From: an uncultured Paracoccaceae bacterium
GTDB taxonomy: Bacteria; Pseudomonadota; Alphaproteobacteria; Rhodobacterales; Rhodobacteraceae
NCBI GenBank assembly: GCA_947503775.1
Contig: CANNFE010000002.1
Coordinates: 434,001-498,000, forward strand
Length of the DNA stretch: 64,000 bases
Direction: 5' to 3'
In this document: one piece after another, positions 26,647-36,851 of the stretch
Position numbering within the stretch: position 1 is the stretch's first letter
Layout of the letters: every line of letters begins with the position of its first letter
Made by a program: the position numbers and the translations under genes
Notes under the pieces: model-generated
What the model was told of the DNA's origin: nothing
The model's input: only the letters and a program-made list of their open reading frames with translations
Database searches by the model: none

Positions 26647-28083
26647 CTATTCCGCCGCCTTTCCGAACTCCGCCTTGCTGGTCTGCAGTTGCGAGCCTTC
26701 CAGCAGTTTGACCTCCCGCTGCGGGAAGGGGAACGACACGCCATTCTCATGAAACGCATCCCACAGCGCCAGATAAACGTTGCCGCGGATATTGGTCAGA
26801 CCGCCGGTCGGATCCTTGATCCAGAACCGCAGGATATAGTCGACCGAACTGTCGCCGAAGCCCACGATATGGCAAACCGGCGGCCTGAAATCGAGCACTC
26901 GGGTCACGTTCTTCGCAGCCTCGATGGCGATCCGCCGCACCTCGTGCGGATCGTCGCCATAGGCGGTGCCGAAATAGATATCGAGCCGCACGAACTCGTT
27001 CGAATGGGACCAGTTCACCACCTGATTGGTGATCAGATCCTCGTTCGGGATCAGATATTCCTTCCCGTCCCGCGTCGTAATCGACACGTAGCGCGCGCCC
27101 AGCGAGTTGATCCAGCCGAACGTCTCTCCCAGAGAGATGACGTCCCCCGGCTTGATCGACCGGTCCAAGAGCAGGATCACGCCCGAGACAAGGTTCGAGA
27201 CGACCTTCTGCAGACCAAAGCCCAGACCGATCCCGATGGCCCCCGACAGAACCGCAAGACCCGTCAGATCCACCCCGACCGCGCGCAGGCCGACAAAGAT
27301 CGCGACCCCGTAAAAGACGACCTGCAGCAGCTTGACGACCAGCACCCGCATCGACGGGCTCAGATCCTCGTTCCGGCTGACGCGGTCCGATGTGGTGCGC
27401 GTCAGGAACCGCGCCAGATAGATCAGCAGACCCAGCAGTGCGATCGCCCGGATCACCAGCCAGAGCGAGATCCGCATCTCGCCCAGCTCAACCGCGATCC
27501 CGTCGAGGATGGCGATGGCCTCGTCCGTCAGCCGCAGGATGCTCAGCGTGATCCAGGCCCAGGCGCCATAGCGGACCACCTGCCGGACCAGCATGTTTCC
27601 GATCAGCCGCGTGCCCAAGGCCACGACCAGCCAGGCCGTTGCCAGATTGGCGATGATCCCGATTAGATAAGAGCGCGAGGGCCACGTGATCTCTCGCATC
27701 ACAAAATAGGCGACCCAGATCAGCACCACGAAAAAGATCATCCGCAGCCGCTTGTGCACGACGACCAGTGCCTTCAGCCGCCAGCGCGGCCAGCCGGTCT
27801 TGGTGCGCATCCAGGCATGCATGCGCGGGCCGAAATACCACCGCAGACCTATGGCGACCAGAAACACACCAAGGATGATGGCGACCTGATACGCGTTCCA
27901 GGGCCGCATCAGCGTCTGAAGAAAAACCTCGCCGCGCGACAGGACGGACTGACCGATCTCAAGCAGATCCTCAGCCTCGACCGCCGGGACCTCGACCCCG
28001 GTATCGATCCCGGTCTCTGAGCCGGGATCGGCTTCGGGATCCGTCCCCGGCCCCTGTCCGCCATTGATGCCGTCATGCTGCAT
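26647..28083 (-). CDS. Mechanosensitive ion channel, MscS family
   Basis: This 478-residue inner-membrane channel opens on hypo-osmotic shock. The N-terminal 45 residues are Gly/Asp/Pro-rich and soluble. Multiple transmembrane segments follow (about residues 70-100, 115-140, 145-170, 175-190, 205-225 and 250-270). The pore-lining helix region LGFGLQKVVSNLVSG lies at about 296-310 and the MscS beta domain (SIKPGDVISLGETFGWI) after it. It is longer than the E. coli MscS of about 286 residues and closer to multi-TM paralogues. It is 226 bases from rsfS. Confidence 0.88.
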   Translation of the reverse strand: MQHDGINGGQGPGTDPEADPGSETGIDTGVEVPAVEAEDLLEIGQSVLSRGEVFLQTLMRPWNAYQVAIILGVFLVAIGLRWYFGPRMHAWMRTKTGWPRWRLKALVVVHKRLRMIFFVVLIWVAYFVMREITWPSRSYLIGIIANLATAWLVVALGTRLIGNMLVRQVVRYGAWAWITLSILRLTDEAIAILDGIAVELGEMRISLWLVIRAIALLGLLIYLARFLTRTTSDRVSRNEDLSPSMRVLVVKLLQVVFYGVAIFVGLRAVGVDLTGLAVLSGAIGIGLGFGLQKVVSNLVSGVILLLDRSIKPGDVISLGETFGWINSLGARYVSITTRDGKEYLIPNEDLITNQVVNWSHSNEFVRLDIYFGTAYGDDPHEVRRIAIEAAKNVTRVLDFRPPVCHIVGFGDSSVDYILRFWIKDPTGGLTNIRGNVYLALWDAFHENGVSFPFPQREVKLLEGSQLQTSKAEFGKAAE

Positions 28084-28135
28084 GGATCACACTTTGCCTT
28101 GCGACCTTGATCCGCACAAGGATGGCACGAAAGAG

Positions 28136-28756
28136 TTACTCTTTTGCCACCGGGATCGCGACTTCGTTGCGACGCTGCCCCGGCAGGGTGAAGGGATCGT
28201 CGTAGTAGTAATGCACAACCGGCCCCGTCCGCTCCAGCCCCGCCGCCTCGATCCATCCGGTCAGCTCAGCCTCCCGCCGGTCCAGCTGCGCCTGCGTTGC
28301 CCGCCCCGAGAAGGTTAGCACCGCCTGACGGCTTGCAGGCGCCTCTCGAAAGACCACCGCCTCGTTCTCGGGCGTGGGCAGCGTGTCTACCGTGAACCGC
28401 GACGGCATCATGAACGTCACCGTCCAACGCCCGTCCGATCCGCTCTGCCCGACCGGCGCGGTCATCTCGATCTTCTCCGATTGCGCCACGGGTGCCGTCA
28501 TCGCGATCTTGTCCGATGCGCTGTTGCCGCCAAAGATATACCCCGCCAGGATCCGAAAGCCGGTGGTCAGCGCCGGACGGCGGCCGCCCTCGACCGTCAC
28601 CTCCGCCAGCAGGTGCGGCGCATAGTCTCGCAGCTCCACCGCGCCATCCTGCCGGACGACCTCGTAGGGCGGCACTTCAAGCCCGTTATACCCTTCGGCC
28701 ACGGCTTCCGATCCTCCGATCAGGGCGGCCACACCGAAAACCAGCCGTTTCAACAT
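28136..28756 (-). CDS. SOUL-family heme-binding-like protein
   Basis: The start at 28756 is set by CAGGAGG 7 bases upstream, giving 206 residues with a signal peptide (about 1-20, ends SEAVA). Family blocks are VPPYEVVR and [13 protein letters not shown] (about residues 28-52), the repeated IAMTAPV / IEMTAPVGQ region (about 84-102), and [11 protein letters not shown] near 118. SOUL proteins bind heme or tetrapyrroles weakly; the exported bacterial forms have no settled role. It is divergent from leuC with a 234-base spacer. Confidence 0.85.
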   Translation of the reverse strand: MLKRLVFGVAALIGGSEAVAEGYNGLEVPPYEVVRQDGAVELRDYAPHLLAEVTVEGGRRPALTTGFRILAGYIFGGNSASDKIAMTAPVAQSEKIEMTAPVGQSGSDGRWTVTFMMPSRFTVDTLPTPENEAVVFREAPASRQAVLTFSGRATQAQLDRREAELTGWIEAAGLERTGPVVHYYYDDPFTLPGQRRNEVAIPVAKE

Positions 28757-28990
28757 CGCGTATCCTCCTGCATCTCGACGGCACATCAGGGCTTCAAACC
28801 AATCACCCACACCTTGCGAGATAGGCCCGGACAGCGTATCGTCCCGCCCCATGATCCGTCTTTTCGACATCGGCGATCGCGCCCGCCTGATCGAGCGCTT
28901 TCACGGCCCGCTCCGGACCGTCCGCGCGCGCGGCTAAACGCGCCTTCCGACTGTCACCGCTGCATTTCACTTCCAAGGGAGAGGACCATC

Positions 28991-30397
28991 ATGTCCCCCA
29001 AGACGCTTTACGATAAAATCTGGGATGCCCATCTGGCCCACGAGGCCGAGGATGGCACCTGCCTGCTCTATATCGACCGCCATCTGGTTCACGAGGTGAC
29101 AAGCCCCCAGGCCTTCGAAGGTCTGCGCATGGCGGGCCGCACCGTGCGCGCCCCGGACAAGACCATCGCCGTGCCCGATCACAACGTGCCCACGACCCCG
29201 GGCCGCGAGGATCCGGCGAACATGACCGAGGACAGCGCCATTCAGGTCGCCGCCCTCGACAAGAACGCCAAGGAGTTCGGGATCCACTACTATCCCGTCT
29301 CGGACATCCGGCAGGGCATCGTCCATATCGTAGGCCCCGAACAGGGCTGGACGCTGCCGGGCATGACCGTCGTCTGCGGCGACAGCCACACGGCAACCCA
29401 CGGCGCCTTCGGCGCGCTCGCCCACGGCATCGGCACCTCCGAGGTCGAGCATGTTCTGGCGACCCAGACGCTGATCCAGAAGAAATCCAAGAACATGAAG
29501 GTCGAGATTACCGGCTCCCTCCGCCCCGGTGTGACGGCCAAGGACATCACGCTCTCGGTGATCGGCGCGACCGGAACGGCGGGCGGGACGGGCTACGTGA
29601 TTGAATATTGCGGTCAGGCCATTCGCGAGCTTTCCATGGAAGGCCGCATGACCGTCTGCAACATGGCCATCGAAGGCGGCGCGCGTGCGGGCCTGATCGC
29701 GCCGGACGAGAAAACGTTCGACTACGTCAAAGGCCGCCCCCACGCCCCCAAGGGCGCGCAGTGGGAGGCTGCGCTCAATTGGTGGAAGACGCTTTACTCC
29801 GACGACGACGCCGAATGGGACATGGTTGTCACGCTCAAGGGCGAGGACATCGCGCCAGTCGTCACATGGGGCACCTCGCCCGAGGATGTCCTGCCGATCA
29901 CCGCCAAGGTCCCGGCGCCCGAGGATTTCGAAGGCGGCAAAGTCACCGCCGCCTCCCGCTCGCTCGACTATATGGGCCTCAAGCCCGGCACGCCTCTCAA
30001 CGAGATCGCCATCGACACGGTCTTCATCGGCTCCTGCACCAATGGCCGGATCGAAGATCTGCGCGCCGCCGCCGCGATCCTGAAAGGCAAAAAGATCAAG
30101 GACGGCCTGCGCGCCATGGTCGTTCCCGGCTCGGGTCTCGTCCGCGCCCAGGCCGAGGAAGAGGGACTCGCGGACATCTTCAAGGAGGCCGGCTTCGAAT
30201 GGCGCCTCGCCGGGTGTTCGATGTGCCTTGCGATGAACCCAGACCAGCTTCAGCCGGGAGAGCGCTGCGCCGCTACCTCGAATCGCAATTTCGAGGGCCG
30301 TCAAGGCAAGGGCGGCCGCACACATCTGATGAGCCCGCAAATGGCCGCCGCCGCGGCGATTACCGGGCACCTGACGGACGTGCGGGAGGTCATGTGA
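28991..30397 (+). CDS. leuC: 3-isopropylmalate dehydratase large subunit
   Basis: LeuC with LeuD isomerises 2- to 3-isopropylmalate in leucine synthesis and carries a 4Fe-4S cluster. The start at 28991 (MSPKTLYDK) has GGGAGAGG upstream and gives 468 residues; an upstream extension of the frame overlaps a shadow. Cluster cysteines are visible in IGSCTNGR (about residue 347) and [11 protein letters not shown] (about 407-417). The aconitase block [14 protein letters not shown] is at about 128-141. leuD lies 252 bases downstream, an unusually long gap with hairpins. Confidence 0.97.
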   Translation: MSPKTLYDKIWDAHLAHEAEDGTCLLYIDRHLVHEVTSPQAFEGLRMAGRTVRAPDKTIAVPDHNVPTTPGREDPANMTEDSAIQVAALDKNAKEFGIHYYPVSDIRQGIVHIVGPEQGWTLPGMTVVCGDSHTATHGAFGALAHGIGTSEVEHVLATQTLIQKKSKNMKVEITGSLRPGVTAKDITLSVIGATGTAGGTGYVIEYCGQAIRELSMEGRMTVCNMAIEGGARAGLIAPDEKTFDYVKGRPHAPKGAQWEAALNWWKTLYSDDDAEWDMVVTLKGEDIAPVVTWGTSPEDVLPITAKVPAPEDFEGGKVTAASRSLDYMGLKPGTPLNEIAIDTVFIGSCTNGRIEDLRAAAAILKGKKIKDGLRAMVVPGSGLVRAQAEEEGLADIFKEAGFEWRLAGCSMCLAMNPDQLQPGERCAATSNRNFEGRQGKGGRTHLMSPQMAAAAAITGHLTDVREVM

Positions 30398-30406
30398 CCC
30401 GCATCG

Positions 30407-30434
30407 CGACCCATAAGTCCCGGCTTATGGGTCG
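30407..30434. terminator. Perfect 11-base stem-loop after leuC
   Basis: CGACCCATAAG (30407-30417) pairs with CTTATGGGTCG (30424-30434) over a 6-base loop, 10 bases after the leuC stop. There is no U-run. It may stabilise the leuC message or lower read-through into leuD. Confidence 0.45.
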
Positions 30435-30465
30435 GGCATCGAACCGCACAGTTGGGATCCCTAGG

Positions 30466-30488
30466 GCGGGTTTGCTCTGCAAATCCGC
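30466..30488. repeat. Second stem-loop in the leuC-leuD gap
   Basis: GCGGGTTTGC (30466-30475) pairs with GCAAATCCGC (30479-30488) over a 3-base loop with one G-U pair. Together with the first hairpin it fills much of the 252-base gap that separates two genes normally tightly spaced. Confidence 0.45.
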
Positions 30489-30649
30489 ACCTATTTCGGG
30501 ATCTGGCGCATTTTGCCTCCTCCCATATGCCGACGCGATGCCGCCCGGATGCTCCGTTTAAAATCCCGTTCAAGAAGATGAAGATCCGCTAACCCGATCT
30601 TCATCCTTTCCCCTCAAACGTTAATTCCCTCCCCGAAAGGAGAGACCCG

Positions 30650-31255
30650 ATGGACAAGTTCACCACCCTCACCGGCATCGCCGCCCCGCTGCCCCTGATC
30701 AATGTCGATACCGACATGATCATCCCCAAACAGTTCCTCAAAACGATCAAGCGCTCCGGCCTCGGCGTGAACCTCTTCGACGAGATGCGCTACAACGATA
30801 ACGGCTCCGAGAACGAGACCTTCGTGCTTAACAAGGACGCCTATCGCGAGGCAGAGATCCTCGTCGCGGGCGACAATTTCGGCTGCGGCTCCTCCCGCGA
30901 ACACGCCCCCTGGGCGATCAAGGATTTCGGCATCCGCTGCGTCATCGCGCCCAGCTTCGCCGACATCTTCTACAACAACTGCTTCAAGAACGGCATCCTG
31001 CCCATCGCGCTCCCGCAGGAGCAGGTCGATCTGTTGATGACCGAGGCCGAGAAGGGCGCGAATGCCCGCATCACGGTGGACCTTCAAGAGCAGGCCATCA
31101 CCACCTCGGACGGACAGGTGATGTCCTTCGACGTCGACGCATTCAAAAAGCACTGCCTTCTGAACGGTCTCGACGATATCGGGCTCACGATGGAGAACGT
31201 CGCTTCCATCGACAGATTCGAATCAGAAGCGGCCCAATCCCGTCCATGGGTCTGA
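30650..31255 (+). CDS. leuD: 3-isopropylmalate dehydratase small subunit
   Basis: LeuD is the swivelling domain partner of LeuC. The 201-residue protein has the family blocks [19 protein letters not shown] (about residues 15-33), [16 protein letters not shown] (about 75-90), and [12 protein letters not shown] (about 100-111). AAAGGAGAG lies 8 bases before the start. The gene probably shares the leuC promoter or has its own in the long gap. Confidence 0.97.
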   Translation: MDKFTTLTGIAAPLPLINVDTDMIIPKQFLKTIKRSGLGVNLFDEMRYNDNGSENETFVLNKDAYREAEILVAGDNFGCGSSREHAPWAIKDFGIRCVIAPSFADIFYNNCFKNGILPIALPQEQVDLLMTEAEKGANARITVDLQEQAITTSDGQVMSFDVDAFKKHCLLNGLDDIGLTMENVASIDRFESEAAQSRPWV

Positions 31256-31647
31256 TATAATCAGAGGTTGTATTTCAGTTTTGTCACGTAATCCCGGGTG
31301 GATCCAGCCCGGGGTCGCGGAAACGATTGCCCGAGATTTCAGGACGTTGCGTCAAAATGCGCAACAGCAAAATGTCTACATATGGATCTTACGGCATAGC
31401 TGATCGCAACATGTTGATCCGATCGTTGCTCAATCGCTCACTTGTAGTGCAAAGGTTGCAAAGTCGCGCCAGTATCGCCGTAAAATAGTCTCACTTCCCG
31501 GCACAACGTCGCTATGACCTTGTCTGCCACAAGTGTTCTGGGGAGAAATGAGAAAGCGATGAGGCTGACCGTTTTGGGGATCGGGAGTGGCGACAGGCCT
31601 GATTTCGGGCTCCCGTCCGGAGTCCGCCAAAGGGGAGGAGATGCATC
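31256..31647. other. 392-base intergenic region after leuD
   Basis: Apart from a possible 30-codon leader (31559-31651) no gene is seen. A self-complementary block at 31293-31313 (CCCGGG twice around the palindrome TGGATCCA) may end leuD transcription. The stretch 31340-31440 is AT-richer than its surroundings and is the likely place for the promoter of the membrane protein gene that follows. Confidence 0.5.
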
Positions 31648-31651
31648 GTGA
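31559..31651 (+). CDS. Possible 30-residue leader peptide
   Basis: An ATG at 31559 opens a 30-codon frame that ends in TGA at 31649-31651, overlapping the GTG start of the membrane protein gene by 4 bases (GTGA). The peptide is Gly-rich with no recognised motif. The Shine-Dalgarno is weak. The overlap is typical of translational coupling, but the downstream GTG also has its own GGGGAGGAG, so the leader may be chance. Confidence 0.25.
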   Translation: MRLTVLGIGSGDRPDFGLPSGVRQRGGDAS

Positions 31652-32484
31652 TCTCGAGACTGGCCGGAGCTGTCCTGCGCGCGCTATGCGTCGTCGCCCT
31701 GATCCTCATGCCGTCGCTGGTCCTCGAGGGCACCACCGCCGATACCGCCCAGATTGCCGCTCTGATCGCGCTCTTCGCGGCTGTCCTGACCCTTGTCGAA
31801 TACGGCTCCGACGCGCCAAGCCTCGTTGAATTTCGCGATGCGCCGCCATTCAACCGCATCCGGTTCCTGTCGATCTTCGTCACGGTCCTTCTGCTGACCG
31901 CGATCATCCAGGTCCCGTCGGACGGCGCCATCCTGCGCCGCTTCATCGAGATCCTCGGTCGTCTCGTCGCCCAGACCGTCGATTTCCCCTATTCGCCCGT
32001 CCGGCTCGTCGTGCTGGCCATGCCGTCCAACATGGACGCCGATCTGATCGAACGGATCCGCACGGCCGCGGGCATCGCCTACGTGATCTCACTGCTATCC
32101 ATTGCGATCTTCGTCTGGCTGATGCTGATCCACCGCTGGCCCAGCCGCGCGCGCCCGTTCAACGTCTGGGTCAACCTGCCGATGTTCGATCCCTCCGCGG
32201 GCGACGATGTTGTCACCCGCCTCTACAGAGACGCGCGCGTTAACCTTATCTTAGGGTTCCTGCTGCCATTCGTGATGCCAGCGGTTGTCAAAGCGGCGGC
32301 ATCCTTCCTCGACTACTCCGTCCTCTCCGACAACCAGACCCTGATCTGGACGATGACGGCATGGGCCTTCCTACCTGCAAGTCTGCTGATGCGCGGCATC
32401 GCCCTGGCGAAGGTCGGGATGATCATCGAAGGCAAGCGCCGCAAGGCCTATGCCCGCGCCGAACGGGATGGATTTCTAGCTTAA
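31648..32484 (+). CDS. Multi-pass membrane protein of unknown function
   Basis: This 278-residue protein starts at GTG with GGGGAGGAG 7 bases upstream. About six hydrophobic segments are visible (residues about 5-22, 30-50, 74-92, 150-170, 200-222 and 236-256). The C-terminal 25 residues are basic ([12 protein letters not shown]), which places them in the cytoplasm. The protein between segments 3 and 4 (about 95-145) may be periplasmic. I do not recognise a family. Its stop overlaps the next frame, and both lie between leuD and leuB, a placement I recall from other Rhodobacteraceae. Confidence 0.75.
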   Translation: MISRLAGAVLRALCVVALILMPSLVLEGTTADTAQIAALIALFAAVLTLVEYGSDAPSLVEFRDAPPFNRIRFLSIFVTVLLLTAIIQVPSDGAILRRFIEILGRLVAQTVDFPYSPVRLVVLAMPSNMDADLIERIRTAAGIAYVISLLSIAIFVWLMLIHRWPSRARPFNVWVNLPMFDPSAGDDVVTRLYRDARVNLILGFLLPFVMPAVVKAAASFLDYSVLSDNQTLIWTMTAWAFLPASLLMRGIALAKVGMIIEGKRRKAYARAERDGFLA

Positions 32485-33569
32485 CGGCGTACCTTCTTCT
32501 CGTTCTGGCAGTCCTTTCTCCCGGCGCGATCGCCGCCGAAACGCTCCGCATTGCCGTCTTCGCAGGTCCCTTCAGCCGCGACGGGCCGGGCCTCCTGCTT
32601 CGCGACCTTCTTGGCAGGAAAGACGAGAGCCTGATCGCCGCGATGGCGCAGATCTCCCAGGTCGATCCCGATATCCTCGTCCTCGCCAATATCGACTACG
32701 ACCATAGCCATGCCGCCTTAACCGAGCTTAACGCACAGCTCGCGACCTCCATCGCGCCCTATCCCCACCACTTCACCGCGCGCCCCAATACCGGTCGCCC
32801 GACCCCCTTCGACCTTGACGGAGACGGGCGCACCGGCCGCCCGCGCGATGCGCAGGGCTATGGGCTTTTCTCCGGCGATGGCGGGATGGCGGTCCTCTCT
32901 CGAAAACCCATCCTCCACGACCAGATCCGCGACCTGAGCGCCCTCCTCTGGAGCGATCTGCCGGACGCGCAGCTCCCGCAGATCGACAAGGCATCTTTCT
33001 TTTCGCAAGAAATCCTTAATGTACAGCGCGTCTCCACCACCGCCCACTGGATCATTCCAGTCGATACCGGCCCCCAGACCATCGATCTGCTCGTCTTTCA
33101 CGCCTCGCCTCCCGTCTTCGACGGCCCTGAAGACCGTAACGGGTTGCGCAACGCCGACGAAATCCGCCTCTGGCAGCTCTATCTCGACGGCAAACTCACC
33201 GAACAACCCGGCGCTCCCGTCATCATAGCCGGTGTGGCCAACCTCGATCCCATCGACGGACAGGGCCGCAAAAAGGCGATCCACGATCTGCTCTCCCACC
33301 CATCCCTGCAAGACCCGAAGCCTCGCAGCGACGGCGGCACAACCGCCGCCGATCCCGATCACCGGGGCGACCCCGCGCTCGATACCGCCGACTGGCCCGA
33401 CGGTGATCCGGGAAACCTGCGCGTCGACTACATCCTTCTGGACCGGTCCCTGACCGTTCAGGACGCCGGCATCTTCTGGCCCGATCCGCTTCCGCCGGAT
33501 CTTTTCGGCGAGGACGGCCAGGCCGCCGGACCCCACCGCATCGTCTGGGTCGATCTGAAGCTGCCTTGA
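32361..33569 (+). CDS. Secreted endonuclease/exonuclease/phosphatase-like protein, start uncertain
   Basis: The protein has an apparent signal peptide ([19 protein letters not shown]) followed by an EEP-type fold with short motifs [14 protein letters not shown] (early), [21 protein letters not shown] (middle, broken by the 20-residue limit), and the C-terminal [13 protein letters not shown]. These match secreted EEP proteins of this family that act on lipids or nucleic acids. The only in-frame ATG (32361) puts 37 unlikely residues before the signal sequence and overlaps the membrane gene by 124 bases. The natural start is probably a rare codon near 32472 (ATT). Substrate unknown. Confidence 0.75.
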   Translation: MGLPTCKSADARHRPGEGRDDHRRQAPQGLCPRRTGWISSLTAYLLLVLAVLSPGAIAAETLRIAVFAGPFSRDGPGLLLRDLLGRKDESLIAAMAQISQVDPDILVLANIDYDHSHAALTELNAQLATSIAPYPHHFTARPNTGRPTPFDLDGDGRTGRPRDAQGYGLFSGDGGMAVLSRKPILHDQIRDLSALLWSDLPDAQLPQIDKASFFSQEILNVQRVSTTAHWIIPVDTGPQTIDLLVFHASPPVFDGPEDRNGLRNADEIRLWQLYLDGKLTEQPGAPVIIAGVANLDPIDGQGRKKAIHDLLSHPSLQDPKPRSDGGTTAADPDHRGDPALDTADWPDGDPGNLRVDYILLDRSLTVQDAGIFWPDPLPPDLFGEDGQAAGPHRIVWVDLKLP

Positions 33570-33625
33570 CCCTTCCTGGGCCCCCGGCTAGGCCACCGGA
33601 GCGTATCTTTTCAGGAGCTTGCCCG

Positions 33626-34732
33626 ATGGCCGACATGTCCCTTCTTATCCTGCCCGGCGACGGGATCGGCCCCGAGGTCATGACCGAGGTCCGCAAGATC
33701 ATCGACTGGTTCGGATCGACCCGAAACCTGACCTTCGACGTCAGCGAAGGCCTTGTCGGCGGCGCATCCTACGATGCCCACGGAACGCCCCTGACGGACG
33801 AGACGATGGCCAGGGCGCAAGAGGTCGACGCCGTCCTTCTGGGCGCGGTCGGCGGCCCGCAATATGACGAGCTCGACTTTTCGGTCAAACCCGAGCGCGG
33901 CCTGCTACGCCTGCGCAAAGAGATGGACCTCTACGCCAACCTGCGCCCCGCGCAATGCTTCGATGCGCTCGCCGATTTCTCGAGCCTCAAGCGCGACGTC
34001 GTCTCGGGCCTCGATCTGATGATCGTCCGCGAGCTGACCTCCGGCATCTATTTCGGCGAACCCCGCGGCATCCAGGACGACACCGACGGCGGCCGCGTCG
34101 GCATCAACACCCAGCGCTACACGACGGCCGAGATCCGGCGCGTCGCCCGCTCGGCTTTTGAACTGGCCCGCAAACGGGACAACCGCGTCTGCTCCATGGA
34201 GAAGGCCAACGTGATGGAATCCGGCATCCTCTGGCGCCAAGAGGTGCAGTGGGTCCACGACAATGAATATCCCGATGTCGAGCTCAGCCATATGTATGCC
34301 GATGCCGGCGCGATGCAGATCGTCCGCTGGCCCAAACAGTTCGACGTGATCGTCACCGACAACCTTTTCGGCGATCTCCTCTCCGATGCCGCCGCGATGC
34401 TGACCGGCTCGCTGGGCATGCTGCCCTCCGCCTCGCTCGGCACCCCGATGGAGAACGGACGGCCCAAGGCGCTGTACGAGCCCGTCCACGGCTCGGCCCC
34501 TGACATCGCGGGGCAGGGCAAGGCCAACCCGATTGCCTGCATCCTCAGCTTTGCGATGGCGCTGCGCTATTCCTTTGACCGGCGCGAGGATGCCGCCCTG
34601 CTCGAGCGCGCGGTCGAAAAGGCGCTCGCCAACGGCGCCCGGACCGGCGATCTCATGGCAGAGGGCGATGCAAAACCGCTCTCGACCTCGCAGATGGGAG
34701 ACGCCATCCTCACCATTTTGAACGAGAGCTGA
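33626..34732 (+). CDS. leuB: 3-isopropylmalate dehydrogenase
   Basis: LeuB oxidises and decarboxylates 3-isopropylmalate to 2-oxoisocaproate with NAD. The start at 33626 (MADMSLL) has AGGAG upstream and gives 368 residues. Family blocks are [10 protein letters not shown] (about 9-18), the substrate-binding [15 protein letters not shown] (about 135-149), and the Mg/NAD motif [21 protein letters not shown] near 250. The gene completes the leuC-leuD-leuB group, with two unrelated genes inserted between leuD and leuB. Confidence 0.97.
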   Translation: MADMSLLILPGDGIGPEVMTEVRKIIDWFGSTRNLTFDVSEGLVGGASYDAHGTPLTDETMARAQEVDAVLLGAVGGPQYDELDFSVKPERGLLRLRKEMDLYANLRPAQCFDALADFSSLKRDVVSGLDLMIVRELTSGIYFGEPRGIQDDTDGGRVGINTQRYTTAEIRRVARSAFELARKRDNRVCSMEKANVMESGILWRQEVQWVHDNEYPDVELSHMYADAGAMQIVRWPKQFDVIVTDNLFGDLLSDAAAMLTGSLGMLPSASLGTPMENGRPKALYEPVHGSAPDIAGQGKANPIACILSFAMALRYSFDRREDAALLERAVEKALANGARTGDLMAEGDAKPLSTSQMGDAILTILNES

Positions 34733-34778
34733 CCGCCCCTCCGCGCAGGATGCGCCACGCCCGACGCAAAGGATCAAC

Positions 34779-35780
34779 GTGCCCCAGCAAAACGCAAAAG
34801 CCGCCCTCTTTGCGTTGATCGCCTTCGGGGTCTTCGCCACGCATGACGTCGTGGTGAAGATCCTCGGCGCGACTTATTCTCCGATCCAGATCGTCTTTTT
34901 CAGCGTCCTGCTCAGCTTTCCCCTGGCGACACTGATGCTGATGCGGGATGCCAAGCCCGGCACGCTTCTGCCGCGGCATCCCTGGTGGATGGCCATCCGG
35001 ACCGTCGCCGCCGTCATCACCGCGCTCAGCGCCTTTTACGCCTTTTCGGTCCTGCCTCTGGCGCAGGTCTACACGATCCTCTTCGCCTCTCCGCTCTTCA
35101 TCACGATCCTCTCGATCCCGATCCTGGGAGAGACGGTCCGGTTCCGCCGATGGCTGGCCGTGTTCGCCGGGCTCATCGGTGTCGTCATCGTGCTCAATCC
35201 TGCCAAAACAACGCTCACCCTGGGCCACGCCGCCGCGCTGACGGCGTCGGTCTGCGGCTCGATCGCCGCGGTCATCGTACGCAAGATCGGGCAGGAAGAG
35301 CGGCTCGTGGTCCTGATGCTTTATCCGATGGTCACGAATGTCATCCTGCTCGGCGCCTGCCTCGGCTTCGTCTACCAGCCCATGCCGGCCCAGGATTTCG
35401 GCCTTCTTGCGATCACCGCCGTGCTGGCCTGGATCGCAACCCGCTTCATCCTGCAGGCCTACAAGACCGGCGAGGCCGTCATCGTCGCCCCGATGCAATA
35501 TTCCCAGATCCTGTGGGCGACGCTCTACGGTCTTCTCTTTTTCAACGAGATCCCCGGCCAGAACGTGATCCTCGGCGCAGGCATCATCATTCTCAGCGGA
35601 TGCTATATCGTGTTCCGCGAAAGCCGCTCCTCCGCCTCAAGCACGACGCCTGTCCTGCGCACCCGCTCGCGGGTGGAAACCGGCACCACACTGCGCGTAG
35701 GCCCGATCATGCGCGCCAGCGAACGCCGCGACGCCAAGGAAGAAGAAGCAGGCTTGCAAAGGCCGCCACCAATGGAGTAG
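34779..35780 (+). CDS. EamA/DMT-family membrane exporter
   Basis: This 333-residue protein, starting at GTG with AAAGGA upstream, has about ten transmembrane segments in two EamA repeats (about residues 5-145 and 150-285). The repeats are visible as LFALIAFGVFATHDVVVKI and, later, VCGSIAAVIVRKIGQ. The family exports amino acids, nucleobases or cations. The C-terminal 45 residues are soluble and charged. The substrate cannot be predicted. It is followed 15 bases later by tRNA-Pro, so it may provide its promoter. Confidence 0.85.
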   Translation: MPQQNAKAALFALIAFGVFATHDVVVKILGATYSPIQIVFFSVLLSFPLATLMLMRDAKPGTLLPRHPWWMAIRTVAAVITALSAFYAFSVLPLAQVYTILFASPLFITILSIPILGETVRFRRWLAVFAGLIGVVIVLNPAKTTLTLGHAAALTASVCGSIAAVIVRKIGQEERLVVLMLYPMVTNVILLGACLGFVYQPMPAQDFGLLAITAVLAWIATRFILQAYKTGEAVIVAPMQYSQILWATLYGLLFFNEIPGQNVILGAGIIILSGCYIVFRESRSSASSTTPVLRTRSRVETGTTLRVGPIMRASERRDAKEEEAGLQRPPPME

Positions 35781-35795
35781 GCCCCGGCCCACGGT

Positions 35796-35872
35796 CGGAG
35801 TGTAGCTCAGCCTGGTAGAGCACTGTCTTCGGGAGGCAGGGGTCGGAGGTTCGAATCCTCTCACTCCGACCA
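35796..35872 (+). tRNA. tRNA-Pro (CGG)
   Basis: A 77-base cloverleaf: acceptor CGGAGTG pairs with CACTCCG, then A and an encoded CCA. D-arm TAGCTCAGCCTGGTAGAGC, anticodon loop TTCGGGA (anticodon CGG), and T-arm with GGTTCGAATCC. Codon read is CCG. All arms pair. Confidence 0.96.
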
Positions 35873-35949
35873 TCTTTTCAGATCTGACCCTCAGATGGCC
35901 CTGGCCATCCGGCTATCGACACCGCGTTGATGACGGGGGAAGCTGGCGC

Positions 35950-36849
35950 ATGGCATTCACGCTCAGGCAGGTGAAATACTTCGTTGCGGTGGCGCAGAAC
36001 GGTGCGGTGAGCCGGGCGGCTCATGAGTTGTCGATCTCTCAAAGCGCGGTGACGGAGGCAATCAAGGATCTTGAGGCCGATCTGGGCGTCATCCTCTTCG
36101 AGCGGCATCCCCGCGGCCTGTCGCTGACGTTTCAGGGCAACCAGTTCCTGCGCCATGCCGACAAGATCCTCGCAGATGTCGCGCTGGCCCGAAACGCCTT
36201 CGGGTCCGAGGCCGCCCCCGAAAGCGGGCGGCTGCAGCTTGGCGTCACCTCCCTGATGGCGGGCTATGTCCTGTCCGAGGTTCTGTCGCGCTATCGCCGC
36301 ATCCGGCCCGGTGTCGATGTCACAGCGGTGGAGGACAGCGCCGAATATCTTGAACATCTGCTGATCGGAGGTGAACTGGATGTTGCCGTTATGGTGGCCA
36401 GCGCCTCGCGCGACCGCATGGCGCTGAATACAGAGATCCTGAACGTCTCGCCCTTCCGGCTCTGGATGCCCGTCGGTCATCGCCTGGCCGCAAAGGAAAG
36501 CGTGACGCTCGGCGATGTGACGGACGAGCCGCTCATCATGCTGCGGGTCGACGAGATGGAGGACGAGGCCGTAAACCTGCTTTCCGCCCTCGGGCGGCGG
36601 CCGCGCGTTGCGTTCCGCACCCGGTCTGTCGAGGCGGTGCGCAGCCTTGTGGCGACCGGTGCCGGTGTCACGCTGCTGCCCGATCTGGTCTACCGGCCCT
36701 GGTCCCTGGAAGGCGACCGGATCGAAAGCCGCGACGTCTCGGGCGCGCTTCCGGTGATCCATGTCGCCGTCGTCTGGCGCAAGGGCGCGCCGCTCTCGAC
36801 AGAGGCGGCGGACTTCATCGCGGTGGCGAAAGACACGGCGCCCGGATGA
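35950..36849 (+). CDS. LysR-family regulator of the polyamine/GABA operon
   Basis: This 299-residue regulator has a winged HTH at about residues 1-62 (FTLRQVKYFVAVAQNG, then ELSISQSAVTEAIKDLE) and a co-inducer domain at about 90-295. It lies directly upstream of, and on the same strand as, the polyamine transport and catabolism genes, so it probably controls them. The co-inducer is likely a polyamine or an intermediate of the pathway (inference). A TATCGG-N5-CCGATA palindrome lies just after its stop and upstream of the transporter gene. Confidence 0.85.
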   Translation: MAFTLRQVKYFVAVAQNGAVSRAAHELSISQSAVTEAIKDLEADLGVILFERHPRGLSLTFQGNQFLRHADKILADVALARNAFGSEAAPESGRLQLGVTSLMAGYVLSEVLSRYRRIRPGVDVTAVEDSAEYLEHLLIGGELDVAVMVASASRDRMALNTEILNVSPFRLWMPVGHRLAAKESVTLGDVTDEPLIMLRVDEMEDEAVNLLSALGRRPRVAFRTRSVEAVRSLVATGAGVTLLPDLVYRPWSLEGDRIESRDVSGALPVIHVAVVWRKGAPLSTEAADFIAVAKDTAPG

Positions 36850-36851
36850 TC

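Noticed and set aside
28851-28937. 28-codon frame upstream of leuC as a leucine leader peptide
   Set aside because: It has few Leu codons and no run of them, and no terminator/antiterminator pair is visible, so attenuation by leucine is not supported.
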